A stretch of DNA of 64,000 bases, from the NCBI RefSeq assembly GCF_900141815.1, contig NZ_FQYR01000005.1, forward strand, positions 558,001 through 622,000, given 5' to 3'. Origin of the DNA: Rubritalea squalenifaciens DSM 18772. Its GTDB lineage: Bacteria; Verrucomicrobiota; Verrucomicrobiia; Verrucomicrobiales; Akkermansiaceae. Each line of letters begins with the position of its first letter. Within the stretch, counting starts at the first letter, position 1. The notes under the pieces are model-generated. The model was not told the DNA's origin. It made no database searches and saw nothing but the letters and a program-made list of their open reading frames with translations. Position numbers and translations under genes: made by a program. This document shows, piece after piece, positions 8,053-17,649 of this stretch.

Positions 8053-10384
8053 GAAAACTCTCTGTGGCGTACTAGTCTTCTGTGGCTTTACCTCTGCAGG
8101 ACATGCAGAAGAGCCGGACCGCACGAAGATTCCTCTGGAACTTCCAGAGTTTAAAGGAAAGATCGGCAAGACTTATAAGGAGTCTGAGGCTGCTTGGCAG
8201 AATCCGGTGCCAGCTCCCGAGGGCGCGCCGAATGTGATCATCATTCTGTTGGATGACGTGGGCTTTGGACAGGTGTCAACTTTCGGTGGTCTTATCCCGA
8301 CACCGAATCTGGACAAGCTGGCCTCCGAGGGGTTGCGCTATAATCGCTTTCACACCACCGCCATTTGTGGCCCATCCCGTGCAGCCCTTCTCACGGGAAG
8401 GAATCACCATAGCTGTGGCAATGGCTTCCTGATGGAGTGGGCCACTGGGTTTCCAAGCTACTCTACCATGCTGCCCAAGAGCACAGCTACAGCAGGCGAA
8501 ATCCTGAAGTGCAACGGCTACACTACCTGGTGGTACGGTAAGAACCATAACACCCCTGACTGGGAAACGACGGTGGCAGGTCCATTTGACCGATGGCCGA
8601 CGGGCATGGGCTTTGACTATTTCTACGGTTTTAATGCTGGAGAAACTCACCAGTTCTATCCGGTTATTTTTGAAAACACCGTAGCGGTAGAGCCTGATAA
8701 GTCGCCAGAAGAGGGCTATCACTTCATGACGGACATGACTGACCGTGCAATCGCTCGCATGAAATTTTCAAAGTCAGTGGCTCCTAACAAACCCTTCTTC
8801 ATGTATTTTGCCCCGGGTGCGATGCACGCACCTCACCATGTGACCAAAGAGTGGAGGGATAAGTTCAAGGGGAAGTTCGATATGGGCTGGGACAAGTACC
8901 GTGAGATCGTTTTTGAAAATCAGAAGAAGATGGGAATCATCCCTGCGGATACGAAGCTCACTGTGCGTCCGGAATGGGTGCCAGCATGGGATAGTCTGAA
9001 TGCCGATCAGAAGAAGCTTTATGCGGCACTCTTTGAGAACTTCGCGGGCTATTTTGCCTTTACTGATTATGAGGTAGGAAGGTTGTTAGATGCGGTGAAA
9101 GAGTTGCCAGATGCTGACAATACGATGATCATTTATATTGCCGGGGACAACGGCGCTTCATCGGAAGGGGGGCCTGACGGTACGTTGAATGAGATCAAAA
9201 ACCTGAATGGTATTAATACGCCGATTGAGGAGATACTGCCTCATCTGGATAAGCTGGGAGGTCCCGAGTCTGAACCCCATTATCCCGTAGGCTGGGCGTG
9301 GGCTGGAAATACACCCTTCCAGTGGGTAAAACAGGTGGCGTCTCATCTCGGAGGTACCCGCAACCCGATGGTCATTAGCTGGCCGGCCAAGATCAAGCAT
9401 GATGACAAACCGCGCGATGCCTTCCTCCACCTGGTGGATGTTCTGCCGACCGTGCTTGAGGCAGCTAATATTCCGATGCCTGATACTGTTAATGGTATCA
9501 AGCAGAAGCCTCTGGAAGGGAAGTCCTTCCTGGCTAGCTTTGAAAATTCATCATTCAAAGGGCGGAGTGAGCAGTACTTCGAGGTCTTTAGTAACCGTTC
9601 TATATATGAGGGCGGTTGGAAGGCGAATGCACAGCATACCTTCCCATGGCGTCAGGACTATGCCCCAGGAAATTGGGACAAGGACAAGTGGGAACTCTAC
9701 AATTTGAACGAGGATTTCTCCGAGGCTAACGATCTAGCAGCTAAGAATCCCGAGAAGCTTGAAGAGCTTAAGCGAAAGTTTGAGGAAGCTGCTGAGAGAT
9801 ACGCCATCTACCCACTGGATGATCGAGGGGCAGCGCGTCTTGCCATTCCTAAACCTCCGGTGCCTGGTGCTGTAGAGGGAGGGGATACCTACGTGTATTA
9901 TGCGGGAGCCACAAGGATAGCAGAGCCTGCTGCACCTCCTATGAAGAACAACTCATGGACGTTGACAGCAAAGATAAAAACTACAGGTGAGAAGACCGAG
10001 GGTGTCATCATGGGCTTCGGTGGTGTCGCTGCCGGCATTGCACTCTATGTTGAGGATGGAATCCCAATCTTTGATTACAACTATTTCGAGGAGCACACCA
10101 TTGTGAAAGGGAAGGAGGCATTGCCTGAAGGAGAAGTGACCGTGGAGGTGAACTTCGAGTACTTGGGCAAGAAAGACGAAGCTGGTAAGGGGGCTAATAT
10201 AGCCCTGAGTGTGAACGGTGAGAAGGTAGCAGAAGGAAAAATGGAAGCCACAGTCGGAGGCCGATTCGGGATTGATACCTTCGGTATTGGCGAAGATAGC
10301 GGTCAGCCTGTGAATCTTAAGTACAAGCCCCCTTTCAAGTTCAACGGTGAGATCGAAAAAGTCGTCATCAAGATCAAAAAATAA
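8036..10384 (+). CDS. Arylsulfatase, AtsA-like long form (S1 family)
   Basis: A 782-residue secreted sulfatase (signal peptide to about residue 24). The metal-binding start of the fold is [13 protein letters not shown] (66-78). The catalytic Cys is C111 in [13 protein letters not shown], a canonical C-x-P-S-R site for conversion to formylglycine. [13 protein letters not shown] holds the second metal-site Asp-Asn pair. Residues about 600-782 form a C-terminal beta-sandwich. Length and the STFGG.IPTPNLD...NRFHTTA blocks resemble the AtsA/AtsD long arylsulfatases. It hydrolyses sulfate esters in the periplasm or outside. The ATG is duplicated in frame (8036 or 8051). It needs a formylglycine-generating enzyme not encoded here. 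Confidence 0.95.
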   Translation: MKTPTMKTLCGVLVFCGFTSAGHAEEPDRTKIPLELPEFKGKIGKTYKESEAAWQNPVPAPEGAPNVIIILLDDVGFGQVSTFGGLIPTPNLDKLASEGLRYNRFHTTAICGPSRAALLTGRNHHSCGNGFLMEWATGFPSYSTMLPKSTATAGEILKCNGYTTWWYGKNHNTPDWETTVAGPFDRWPTGMGFDYFYGFNAGETHQFYPVIFENTVAVEPDKSPEEGYHFMTDMTDRAIARMKFSKSVAPNKPFFMYFAPGAMHAPHHVTKEWRDKFKGKFDMGWDKYREIVFENQKKMGIIPADTKLTVRPEWVPAWDSLNADQKKLYAALFENFAGYFAFTDYEVGRLLDAVKELPDADNTMIIYIAGDNGASSEGGPDGTLNEIKNLNGINTPIEEILPHLDKLGGPESEPHYPVGWAWAGNTPFQWVKQVASHLGGTRNPMVISWPAKIKHDDKPRDAFLHLVDVLPTVLEAANIPMPDTVNGIKQKPLEGKSFLASFENSSFKGRSEQYFEVFSNRSIYEGGWKANAQHTFPWRQDYAPGNWDKDKWELYNLNEDFSEANDLAAKNPEKLEELKRKFEEAAERYAIYPLDDRGAARLAIPKPPVPGAVEGGDTYVYYAGATRIAEPAAPPMKNNSWTLTAKIKTTGEKTEGVIMGFGGVAAGIALYVEDGIPIFDYNYFEEHTIVKGKEALPEGEVTVEVNFEYLGKKDEAGKGANIALSVNGEKVAEGKMEATVGGRFGIDTFGIGEDSGQPVNLKYKPPFKFNGEIEKVVIKIKK

Positions 10385-10413
10385 AACCAAGTTTACCGAA
10401 CAAAACCCCAACT

Positions 10414-12030
10414 ATGAAACTAAAACAGACACTAAACATCAGTGCGAGAAGCCTGTGGAGCGTAGCTCTCTGCAGCGGGCTCGCGATGAGCGCTATCGCT
10501 CAGGAGGACTCAGGCAATTCGAAGAAACCCAATATCCTGGTGATATGGGGGGATGACATTGGCTGGCAGAACGTGAGTGCCTATGGCATGGGTTCCATGG
10601 GCTACACCACCCCGAACATCGATAGTATCGGGATGCAGGGTATCCGCTTCACCGATCACTATGCTCAACCATCCTGTACGGCGGGGCGTGCGGCCTTTAT
10701 CACAGGACAGTACCCGATCCGTTCCGGTATGACCACCGTAGGTCAACCTGGTGATGCACTCGGGTTACAGGCGGCATCACCCTGTTTGGCTGAGGTGCTG
10801 AAGAAGCAAGGCTATGCTACTGGGCATTTTGGTAAAAACCACCTTGGTGACCGCAATGAGCACCTTCCCACGGCTCATGGCTTTGATGAGTTCTTTGGCA
10901 ATCTCTACCACTTGAATACTCAGGAGGAGGCCGAACAGCGCGACTACCAGAATTTTGGTAAGGCGTACTCGGGCAGTCTGGAGGAGTACGAGAAGAAGTT
11001 TGGTACCCGCGGAGTGATCCATTCCTTCGCAACCGATACTGAGGATGCCACGGAGCATCCGCGCTTCGGCAAGGTAGGAAAACAGAAGATCGAGGATACG
11101 GGGCCACTGACTCAGGAAAGAATGAAAAACTTCGATGCTGGTGAAGTGATTCCTAAGGCCCAAGACTTCATCAAGAGAGCGAAGGAGGAGGACAAACCCT
11201 TCTTTGTCTGGCTAAACACCAGCCGGATGCACCTCTATACGCGTCTTGATGACAAGTGGAGATATGCTGCGGAGAGCTATACCTCTGAAGCCGATGTGCA
11301 TGGATCTGGCATGCTTCAGCATGACCATGACATCGGACTGGTTCTCAAGTTCCTCAAGGATAACGGACTCGATGAGAATACCATCATCTGGTACTCCACT
11401 GACAATGGTCCAGAGCATTCTTCTTGGCCGCATGGGGCGACAACTCCTTTTCGTGGTGAGAAAATGACAACCTATGAGGGTGGTGTACGCGTACTCTCCA
11501 TGCTCAGATGGCCAGGGGTGATCAAGCCTGGTCAAAAACTGAATGGCATCCAAGGCCACCAGGATATGTTCACCAGCCTTGCAGCAGCAGCTGGGGTGGA
11601 GGATGTGGCCAAGCAGGTGATGGAGGAGAAGAAGCAGTACATCGATGGGGTAAATAATCTACCTTACTGGAAAGGTGAGATCGATCATTCTAACAGGGAT
11701 CATATTTTTCACTACTACGAGAGTAAGCTCACTGCCGTGCGGATGGGACCTTGGAAGTTTCACTTCTCGACCAAGGAAGACTATTACGCCAACGTAGTGC
11801 CTCGGACCGTGCCGCTGGTCTTTAACATCCGGATGGATCCTTTCGAGTCCTACAGTGACAAGGAGTCCTATGGGCATTTGATGCAGAAAGTCTCTTGGCT
11901 GATCCAGCCAATGGGTGAGCTGATGGCTGCCCACTTGAAGTCCCTGAAAGACTATCCTCCAGTACAAGGGGGCAAGAGCTTTGACATGTCCAATGTGGTG
12001 GACGAGTTCATCAAGAAATCCAAACAATAG
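10414..12030 (+). CDS. Arylsulfatase with C-T-A-G-R active site
   Basis: A 538-residue secreted sulfatase (signal peptide to about residue 30, AMSAIAQ). The metal-binding [12 protein letters not shown] lies at 40-51 and the formylglycine site is C88 in [13 protein letters not shown]. This is the C-x-A-x-R variant, accepted by formylglycine-generating enzymes alongside C-x-P-x-[30 protein letters not shown] and [13 protein letters not shown] supply further conserved active-site blocks. It starts 29 bp after the long sulfatase and ends at a strong terminator. It is a paralogue of the next sulfatase, sharing even the signal peptide pattern (LWS.AL..GLAMS). Confidence 0.95.
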   Translation: MKLKQTLNISARSLWSVALCSGLAMSAIAQEDSGNSKKPNILVIWGDDIGWQNVSAYGMGSMGYTTPNIDSIGMQGIRFTDHYAQPSCTAGRAAFITGQYPIRSGMTTVGQPGDALGLQAASPCLAEVLKKQGYATGHFGKNHLGDRNEHLPTAHGFDEFFGNLYHLNTQEEAEQRDYQNFGKAYSGSLEEYEKKFGTRGVIHSFATDTEDATEHPRFGKVGKQKIEDTGPLTQERMKNFDAGEVIPKAQDFIKRAKEEDKPFFVWLNTSRMHLYTRLDDKWRYAAESYTSEADVHGSGMLQHDHDIGLVLKFLKDNGLDENTIIWYSTDNGPEHSSWPHGATTPFRGEKMTTYEGGVRVLSMLRWPGVIKPGQKLNGIQGHQDMFTSLAAAAGVEDVAKQVMEEKKQYIDGVNNLPYWKGEIDHSNRDHIFHYYESKLTAVRMGPWKFHFSTKEDYYANVVPRTVPLVFNIRMDPFESYSDKESYGHLMQKVSWLIQPMGELMAAHLKSLKDYPPVQGGKSFDMSNVVDEFIKKSKQ

Positions 12031-12041
12031 ACAGATTGTGC

Positions 12042-12073
12042 AAGAGCCGGGGGAACTCCCCCCCGGCTTTTTT
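12042..12073 (+). terminator. Rho-independent terminator after second sulfatase
   Basis: GC-rich stem AGCCGGGGG / CCCCCGGCT followed by a run of six T (12068-12073), 11 bp after the stop codon. It should end most transcripts from the first part of the island, so the third sulfatase may have its own promoter or depend on read-through. Confidence 0.9.
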
Positions 12074-12123
12074 GTCCTCATACACCTCACGCAGATTTTT
12101 CTCCCTAAGCAAACCCCTACATT

Positions 12124-13746
12124 ATGAAAATACAGCGAAGAATAAGAAAAAATGCGAAGTGTCTGTGGAGCCTAGCTCTCTGGACAGGTCTCGCTATGAG
12201 CCTTGGCGCTCAAAACGACAATGATGCTAATGCGTCTAACAACGGAAAGAAACCAAACATCCTAGTCATCTGGGGTGATGATATAGGTACCTGGAACGTC
12301 AGTCACAACAACCGGGGCATGATGGGCTACAAGACTCCGAATATCGACCGGATTGCCAAGGAGGGGGTGGCCTTTACTGATTATTATGGCCAGCAGTCAT
12401 GTACAGCAGGACGAGCCGCCTTTGTCGGGGGCACGGTTCCCGTGCGTTCTGGCATGACGAAGGTGGGTCTACCTGGTGCCAAGGAAGGTTGGCAGGAGAA
12501 GGATATTACCGTAGCTGGTGTGATGAAGTCGCTAGGATACTCGACAGGTCAGTTCGGTAAGAACCACTTCGGTGACCGGGACGAGCATTTGCCTACCAAT
12601 CATGGCTTTGACGAGTTTTTCGGTAATCTCTATCACTTGAATGCCGAGGAAGAGCCTGAGCACCGTGATTATCCAAAGGATATGAAGCTACCGAATGGGA
12701 AGACCTTCATGGAGCAGTTTGGGCCTCGTGGTGTCCTCAAGTGCAAGGTGAAAGCCGACGGAACTCAAGAGATCGAGAATACGGGGCAGTTGACCAAGAA
12801 ACGCATGGAAACTGTGGATGAGGAAACGCTTGCTGCCGCAAAAGACTTCATCAAGAGGCAGCATGAGGCCGGGAAGCCATTCTTTTGCTGGTGGAACGGT
12901 ACCCGGATGCACTTCCGCACTCATGTGAAGGAAGAGCATAAGGGGCTATCTGGTAAGAGTGGTGATGAATATCACGATGGAATGGTAGAGCACGACATGC
13001 ACGTGGGACAGCTACTGGATCTCTTGGATGAGCTGGGCATTGCAGACAATACGCTTGTCTACTATTCCACGGATAACGGCCCGCACTACAATACCTGGCC
13101 AGATGCAGGTACGACCCCATTTCGTAGTGAGAAGAACTCCAACTGGGAAGGTGCCTACCGTGTGCCTGCCTTTGTGCGCTGGCCAGGCAAGTTCCCAGCA
13201 GGGACGACACTCAATGGCATTGTAGCCCATGAAGACTGGATGCCGACCTTCGCTGCCGCAGCTGGTAAGACTGACTTGAAAGAAGACCTTTTAGATGGCT
13301 ATAAGGCGATCAATCGTGACTACAAGCAGCATCTAGATGGCTATAACATGATAGACTATCTATCAGGGAAAGCTGACAAGTCTCCGCGCCGTGAGTTCTG
13401 GTATTTCAATGATGATGGAAAGCTTGTTGCGATCCGCATGGATGACTGGAAAGCGGTGTTCTATGAAAACCGAGGCAAGGCCTTTGGTGTCTGGATGGAA
13501 CCGTTTACTGAGATGCGTGTGCCGTTGATTTTCAACTTGAGACGAGATCCGTTTGAGAAGGCGCAGCATAATGCCAACGTCTATTACGACTGGGTGCTGG
13601 ATCATGCCTTTATTCTGGTGCCGATGCAGGCAGCAGCTCAGCAGTTTGCGAAATCCTTCGTGGATTATCCACCAAGCCAGAAACCTGGTTCTTTCAATCT
13701 CGATGGTGTGGTCGAGAAGCTGAAAGAAGGTTCAGGTGCTCGATGA
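12124..13746 (+). CDS. Arylsulfatase with C-T-A-G-R active site, paralogue of the preceding one
   Basis: A 540-residue secreted sulfatase. Signal peptide to about residue 30 (AMSLGAQ), metal-binding [11 protein letters not shown] at 45-55, formylglycine Cys C93 in [13 protein letters not shown], and [29 protein letters not shown] and YSTDNGPHYNTWP blocks almost identical to the upstream sulfatase, so a tandem duplication is likely. The two have diverged mainly in the N-terminal substrate loop and the C-terminal third, suggesting different sulfated substrates. Terminators precede (12042-12073) and follow (13773-13797) it. Confidence 0.95.
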   Translation: MKIQRRIRKNAKCLWSLALWTGLAMSLGAQNDNDANASNNGKKPNILVIWGDDIGTWNVSHNNRGMMGYKTPNIDRIAKEGVAFTDYYGQQSCTAGRAAFVGGTVPVRSGMTKVGLPGAKEGWQEKDITVAGVMKSLGYSTGQFGKNHFGDRDEHLPTNHGFDEFFGNLYHLNAEEEPEHRDYPKDMKLPNGKTFMEQFGPRGVLKCKVKADGTQEIENTGQLTKKRMETVDEETLAAAKDFIKRQHEAGKPFFCWWNGTRMHFRTHVKEEHKGLSGKSGDEYHDGMVEHDMHVGQLLDLLDELGIADNTLVYYSTDNGPHYNTWPDAGTTPFRSEKNSNWEGAYRVPAFVRWPGKFPAGTTLNGIVAHEDWMPTFAAAAGKTDLKEDLLDGYKAINRDYKQHLDGYNMIDYLSGKADKSPRREFWYFNDDGKLVAIRMDDWKAVFYENRGKAFGVWMEPFTEMRVPLIFNLRRDPFEKAQHNANVYYDWVLDHAFILVPMQAAAQQFAKSFVDYPPSQKPGSFNLDGVVEKLKEGSGAR

Positions 13747-13772
13747 GGAGTTCCGCGAAATGGCTATAACTG

Positions 13773-13797
13773 AGAGCCGGGGCTGTCCCCGGCTCTT
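13773..13797 (+). terminator. Terminator-like hairpin after third sulfatase
   Basis: Perfect 10-bp stem AGAGCCGGGG / CCCCGGCTCT with loop CTGT, 26 bp after the stop. Only a short T run follows (TCTTACC), so termination may be incomplete. Confidence 0.75.
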
Positions 13798-13827
13798 ACC
13801 ATCTCAGATCGAACATGGAGACAGATT

Positions 13828-14790
13828 ATGAAACTGCTATTAATGTATACTTTGCTTGTCGGTATTCTTTTTGGAGCCGACCCCTTGCCCTCCTGGAATG
13901 ATGGCCCATCGAAGAAGGCCATCACCGACTTTGTAGAGAAGGTCACGAAAGACGGGAGTGCCGACTTTGTAAAAGCCGAAGACCGTGTGGCGGTCTTTGA
14001 TAATGATGGAACCCTGTGGTCTGAGCAGCCGCTTTATTTTCAGGCGTTCTTTGCGATGGATCGGCTGAAAGCGATGGCGCCCGACCACCCCGAGTGGAAG
14101 GAGACCGAGCCTTATGCCTCACTGATGAAAGGTGATGTGAAAGCGGCTGCAGAAGTAGGCAAGGAGAAGGTGCTAAAAGCTTTGATGGATTCTCACGGTG
14201 GTGCCACCCAAGAGGAGTTTGATCGTATAGCCAGAGAATGGTTGAAGACCGCTAAGCATCCGAAAACAGGGAAGCTCTTCACTGAGATGGTTTTTCAACC
14301 GATGTTAGAGTTGCTAGAGTATCTGAGAGCGAATGGCTTCAAGACCTACATCGTATCCGGTGGAGGTATCGAATTTATCCGCGCCTTTGCACAGGAGGTG
14401 TACGGTATCCCTCCAGAGCAAGTGGTAGGTACTGTGGGCGATCTGAAATATGAAGTGAAGGATGGTAAGCCCATGCTCGTACGCAGTGGTAAGGCCGTCT
14501 TTATTGATGATGGACCGGGTAAGCCAGTCGGTATACAGCGATTCATCGGCAAGCGTCCTATTATGGCTTTTGGAAATTCTGATGGGGATTTCCAGATGCT
14601 GGAGTGGACTACCTCAGGTGAGGGGCCGCGCTTTGCCGGTATCGTTCATCACACCGATGAGGAACGTGAGTGGAAGTATGATCGTGATTCTCATATTGGA
14701 AAATTAGATCGAGGACTCACTGAAGGGCCCCAGCGGAAATGGACGATCATCGACATGAAAACGGAGTGGAGTCGTATCTATCCTGAATAG
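13828..14790 (+). CDS. Periplasmic HAD-superfamily phosphatase
   Basis: A 320-residue protein with a short Sec signal (residues 1-17). HAD motif I is VAVFDNDGTLW with nucleophile D58 and acid D60. Motif II is YIVSGGG near residue 173. Motif IV is AFGNSDGDFQML near 250. The family includes secreted acid phosphatases and phosphoserine phosphatase-like enzymes. A GGAGA sequence 7 bp before the ATG is one of the few Shine-Dalgarno-like sites in this region. HAD proteins of this kind often sit beside arylsulfatases in planctomycetes, but why is unknown; a role in removing phosphate from sulfated glycans or lipids is a guess. Confidence 0.88.
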   Translation: MKLLLMYTLLVGILFGADPLPSWNDGPSKKAITDFVEKVTKDGSADFVKAEDRVAVFDNDGTLWSEQPLYFQAFFAMDRLKAMAPDHPEWKETEPYASLMKGDVKAAAEVGKEKVLKALMDSHGGATQEEFDRIAREWLKTAKHPKTGKLFTEMVFQPMLELLEYLRANGFKTYIVSGGGIEFIRAFAQEVYGIPPEQVVGTVGDLKYEVKDGKPMLVRSGKAVFIDDGPGKPVGIQRFIGKRPIMAFGNSDGDFQMLEWTTSGEGPRFAGIVHHTDEEREWKYDRDSHIGKLDRGLTEGPQRKWTIIDMKTEWSRIYPE

Positions 14791-14881
14791 TGATTCGTTT
14801 GAATTTAGATCAGACTGTAGTAGAGTTATGGGCTGCATTTTTTGTAGCCGTGTCGTTTTAAACCAAACCCCAAATCAGTTT

Positions 14882-15832
14882 ATGAAGAACTCTCTTTTAG
14901 GTAGCTGTTGTGCTTCGGTGCTAAGCTGTGGTCGTCACTTGCTATTGGTATCCTTGTTTGCGCTGACAAGCAGTTTGAGTCCCGCCCAGCAAGATTCGGC
15001 TGCGGAGCTAGCTGCCAAATGTATACAAAAATATACGGACGTTTGGCACAAGCATGATCCTGCGGTCATCGCTGCCATGTACACAGAGGACGCCCGTTTT
15101 GAAAATGAGCATGGTGAGGTCATACAGGGGCGGGAGGCCATTCAGAAGGTGATTGCTGATTCAGTCGCTGGAGACCAAGGAGCTGAGTTAGTGGTGCACA
15201 TTGAATCTGCGCGTTCCTTAGGAAAGGATGTCTTATTGGTTCGCGGAACGACAAGCGTGACGAAGGATGAGAGTGTCAGCGAGAGTGAATTTTCGGCAAC
15301 GATGCTGAAGACGGGGGAGCAGTGGTTGATTGCTGACGTCATAGAGCGAGCGCTGGTAGAAGTTACAGAGGCTGAATCTCAGCTGGCCAATCTAGCGGCC
15401 TTAGTGGGAACTTGGAGGCCAGTGAGTGATAGCTCCCAATTTGAGACCCAAGTCACCATGTCTCTGAACGGTAGGTTTCTCACGCGTAAAACGAAAAGCC
15501 TGGATGAAGCGAATCCGTTCACGAGTGTGGAAATCATCGGCTATGATCCCGTGAATAATCATCTGAAGTCTTGGTTCTTTGATTCCGAGGGAGGATTTGG
15601 AGAAGGTTTTTGGAGAGAGGACGAAGACAAGTGGGTGGTGCACCGGGATGTGACCATGCCTGATGGTGGCAAGTTCTCGAGTGAGTATCGTTTGTCTTGG
15701 GAGGATATGGATCACTTGATCGTGGAGACTGTGAGTAAATCTCTCAATGGTCAGGTGCTGCCTAATACCAAGGCTTTCAAAATGATGAGAGCAGGAAGCG
15801 AAAATGACGATTTGAAACTAAGCGAGGAGTAA
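14882..15832 (+). CDS. Secreted NTF2-like (SnoaL/SgcJ, DUF4440-type) protein
   Basis: The start at 14882 is preferred over an upstream ATG at 14828 because it gives a clean Sec signal (MKNSLLGSCCASVL to LSPAQQ) and has the AAACCCCAA leader seen at neighbouring genes. Mature residues about 45-160 form an NTF2-like cone: TDVWHKHDPAVIAAMYTEDA, HGEVIQGREAIQK. The C-terminal half (LAALVGTWRP... SEYRLSWEDMD) resembles a DUF1579-like lipocalin/beta-barrel. The family binds small ligands or has uncharacterised enzyme activity. The stop is 2 bp before the next ATG, so the two genes are co-transcribed. Confidence 0.8.
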   Translation: MKNSLLGSCCASVLSCGRHLLLVSLFALTSSLSPAQQDSAAELAAKCIQKYTDVWHKHDPAVIAAMYTEDARFENEHGEVIQGREAIQKVIADSVAGDQGAELVVHIESARSLGKDVLLVRGTTSVTKDESVSESEFSATMLKTGEQWLIADVIERALVEVTEAESQLANLAALVGTWRPVSDSSQFETQVTMSLNGRFLTRKTKSLDEANPFTSVEIIGYDPVNNHLKSWFFDSEGGFGEGFWREDEDKWVVHRDVTMPDGGKFSSEYRLSWEDMDHLIVETVSKSLNGQVLPNTKAFKMMRAGSENDDLKLSEE

Positions 15833-15834
15833 TC

Positions 15835-17400
15835 ATGAAAACGCGAATTTTACTAACAGTACTTCTGATGTTCAGCTTTGTGGTGCCGTTGGAAGCCGTC
15901 GGAATAAACCGTGGCGGCAAGGGCAGTAAGGGGGGGCATGCTTCCCGTCAGGCATCCAAGCCGAAGCCTTCAAACAAGGGACACTACAGGCCGCAGACTA
16001 GACCTGCTTCCAAGCCTGCATCACGTCCATCTAAGCCAGCTGCGAGACCTGCGCCAAAACCCTCTAAGCCAAGTGCGCGTCCTGCAACCAGACCCTCAGC
16101 GAAACCAGCAACGAGGCCAAGTGCCAAACCATCACCTAAGCCCAGCACAAGACCGGCTGGAAAACCTGCTACCAAGCCAAGTACGCGTCCTGACAAGAAG
16201 CCAGACAAACCTGATATCGGGAATCGTCCGGACAAACCCACGACTCGTCCGGGGAAAGTTCCTGATAAAAAACCGGGTAAGCCAGACCGCCCAGATATTG
16301 GCGACCGTCCTGGCCGTCCCGATGTAGGTGACCGCCCAAGCCGTCCAGGTTTTGGAGGTGGAAACAAAGTGCCAGAGCCTCCGGGCAAGAAGCCCAGACC
16401 TCCAAGGCCGGAGTGGGATAAGCCGCACAAAGACAAAGACCACAAGTATACCAAGGATACGGTGAACTGGATGTCGAACAACCGGGATACGGTGAACAAA
16501 TTTGATCGAGATCGTGATCGTCGCTGGAAGGACATTGATGATCACTGGAGGGATCGCGATTGGCATAAGCACTGGGGTGACCGTGATTACCGCGATTGGC
16601 GCAGAGACATGTGGCATTATCGCGGAGATCGATGTCGTGAGGTTTGGTATCACAACAGGCATCACCATTATCATGACCACTTCTTTAACGTTCACTGGTG
16701 GGGGAGCTGCTATTGGTATCCCAGACCTATTGTCTACCATCATTGCTCGCCGTGGTGGTGGTGGAGACCCGTAGTATGGGGTACAATGGGCTATTTCTTC
16801 GGACAAGCCTTGAGCCCGGATCCGATCATCTATGACCCCGGAACGACGGTAGTCTACGAAGGCGATACGATATACATCAATGGTGAGTCGGCCGGGAATG
16901 CAGATGAATACAGGCGGGAGACGATTGCGCTCGCTAACCCTGAGCTGGAGGAGACCCCGATGCCCGGGCCACCTGAATTGGCGGAAGACGCCAGTGAAGA
17001 AGAAATTGCGGCTGCCAATGATTCAGAAAAACCAACAGGTGACTGGTTGCCTGTCGGGGTCTGGGCTCTCACTCAGCAAGAGCAGGGGGACGCCACGATG
17101 TTCTTGCAACTCTCCATCGACAAAGAAGGTGTCGTCGCCGGTGCTTACAAGAATGTGATGACGGGGGACGAACAACCTGTTGCTGGTCAGGTCGACTTCA
17201 AATCCCAGCGTGTGGCCTGGCATGTCGGTGAGGCTACCCAGACGGTGTATGAAACAGGCCTGTCCAATCTTGAGAATGATGTGGCCAGTGTTTTCGTGCA
17301 TTTCGGGGAAAGCCAGACTCAAACCTGGCTACTGGTGCGTATGCCTTCCCCTGAGATGCCAGGAGAGACGGTAAAACTACCTGAGGTTACCGATAAATAG
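15835..17400 (+). CDS. Repeat-rich basic surface protein (mu-protocadherin-like label in planctomycetes)
   Basis: A 521-residue exported protein of three parts. After a signal peptide (to about residue 22) comes a tract to about residue 185 of degenerate KPS.RP / KPATRP / DRPGRP repeats rich in Lys, Pro and Arg. Residues about 200-310 are an unusual Asp/Arg/Trp/His-rich segment (DRDRRWKDIDDHWRDRDW, then clustered HHHYHDHF and WWWWRP). Residues about 325-520 are more globular (VYEGDTIYINGE; WLPVGVWALTQQEQGDATMFLQLSIDKEG). Similar proteins sit in planctomycete sulfatase clusters. Charge-rich repeats suggest binding to the cell wall or to acidic sulfated polysaccharide; this is inference. Confidence 0.8.
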   Translation: MKTRILLTVLLMFSFVVPLEAVGINRGGKGSKGGHASRQASKPKPSNKGHYRPQTRPASKPASRPSKPAARPAPKPSKPSARPATRPSAKPATRPSAKPSPKPSTRPAGKPATKPSTRPDKKPDKPDIGNRPDKPTTRPGKVPDKKPGKPDRPDIGDRPGRPDVGDRPSRPGFGGGNKVPEPPGKKPRPPRPEWDKPHKDKDHKYTKDTVNWMSNNRDTVNKFDRDRDRRWKDIDDHWRDRDWHKHWGDRDYRDWRRDMWHYRGDRCREVWYHNRHHHYHDHFFNVHWWGSCYWYPRPIVYHHCSPWWWWRPVVWGTMGYFFGQALSPDPIIYDPGTTVVYEGDTIYINGESAGNADEYRRETIALANPELEETPMPGPPELAEDASEEEIAAANDSEKPTGDWLPVGVWALTQQEQGDATMFLQLSIDKEGVVAGAYKNVMTGDEQPVAGQVDFKSQRVAWHVGEATQTVYETGLSNLENDVASVFVHFGESQTQTWLLVRMPSPEMPGETVKLPEVTDK

Positions 17401-17427
17401 AGTGGAATACACCCTTGTTTTGAGACG

Positions 17428-17450
17428 GGCACCTCGACTCATGAGGTGCC
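17428..17450 (+). terminator. Hairpin after the sulfatase island, no T run
   Basis: Perfect 8-bp stem GGCACCTC / GAGGTGCC with a 7-nt loop, 28 bp past the stop of the repeat-rich protein. No T tract follows, so it may be a weak or factor-dependent terminator or an mRNA 3' stabiliser. Confidence 0.5.
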
Positions 17451-17649
17451 TAAATCGTATGAATGGCTTCGTAGGTCCTCTAAATGGTCGGGAGTTTCGA
17501 TACCTTATTGAATCAGTACGATAGCCCAAGTGCTTGATAATAGAATGCATAAGGGAAACTATGCATATCCTGAATTCAGGGTGATTTTGCGCTTTCGTTT
17601 CTGAAAATCCGTGATTACGTTCCGCCCCATGAGTTGCGCAGGCCCAAGA

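Noticed and set aside
14828-14881. Upstream ATG extending the NTF2-like protein by 18 residues
   Set aside because: It would place a Cys-containing segment before the signal peptide and ignores the AAACCCCAA leader next to the 14882 start.
15984-16806. Long open frames on the reverse strand (183 and 224 codons) over the repeat-rich protein gene
   Set aside because: They are by-products of the KPS.RP repeats (reverse reading gives LVAG/LGL repeats) and lack sensible starts or domains.
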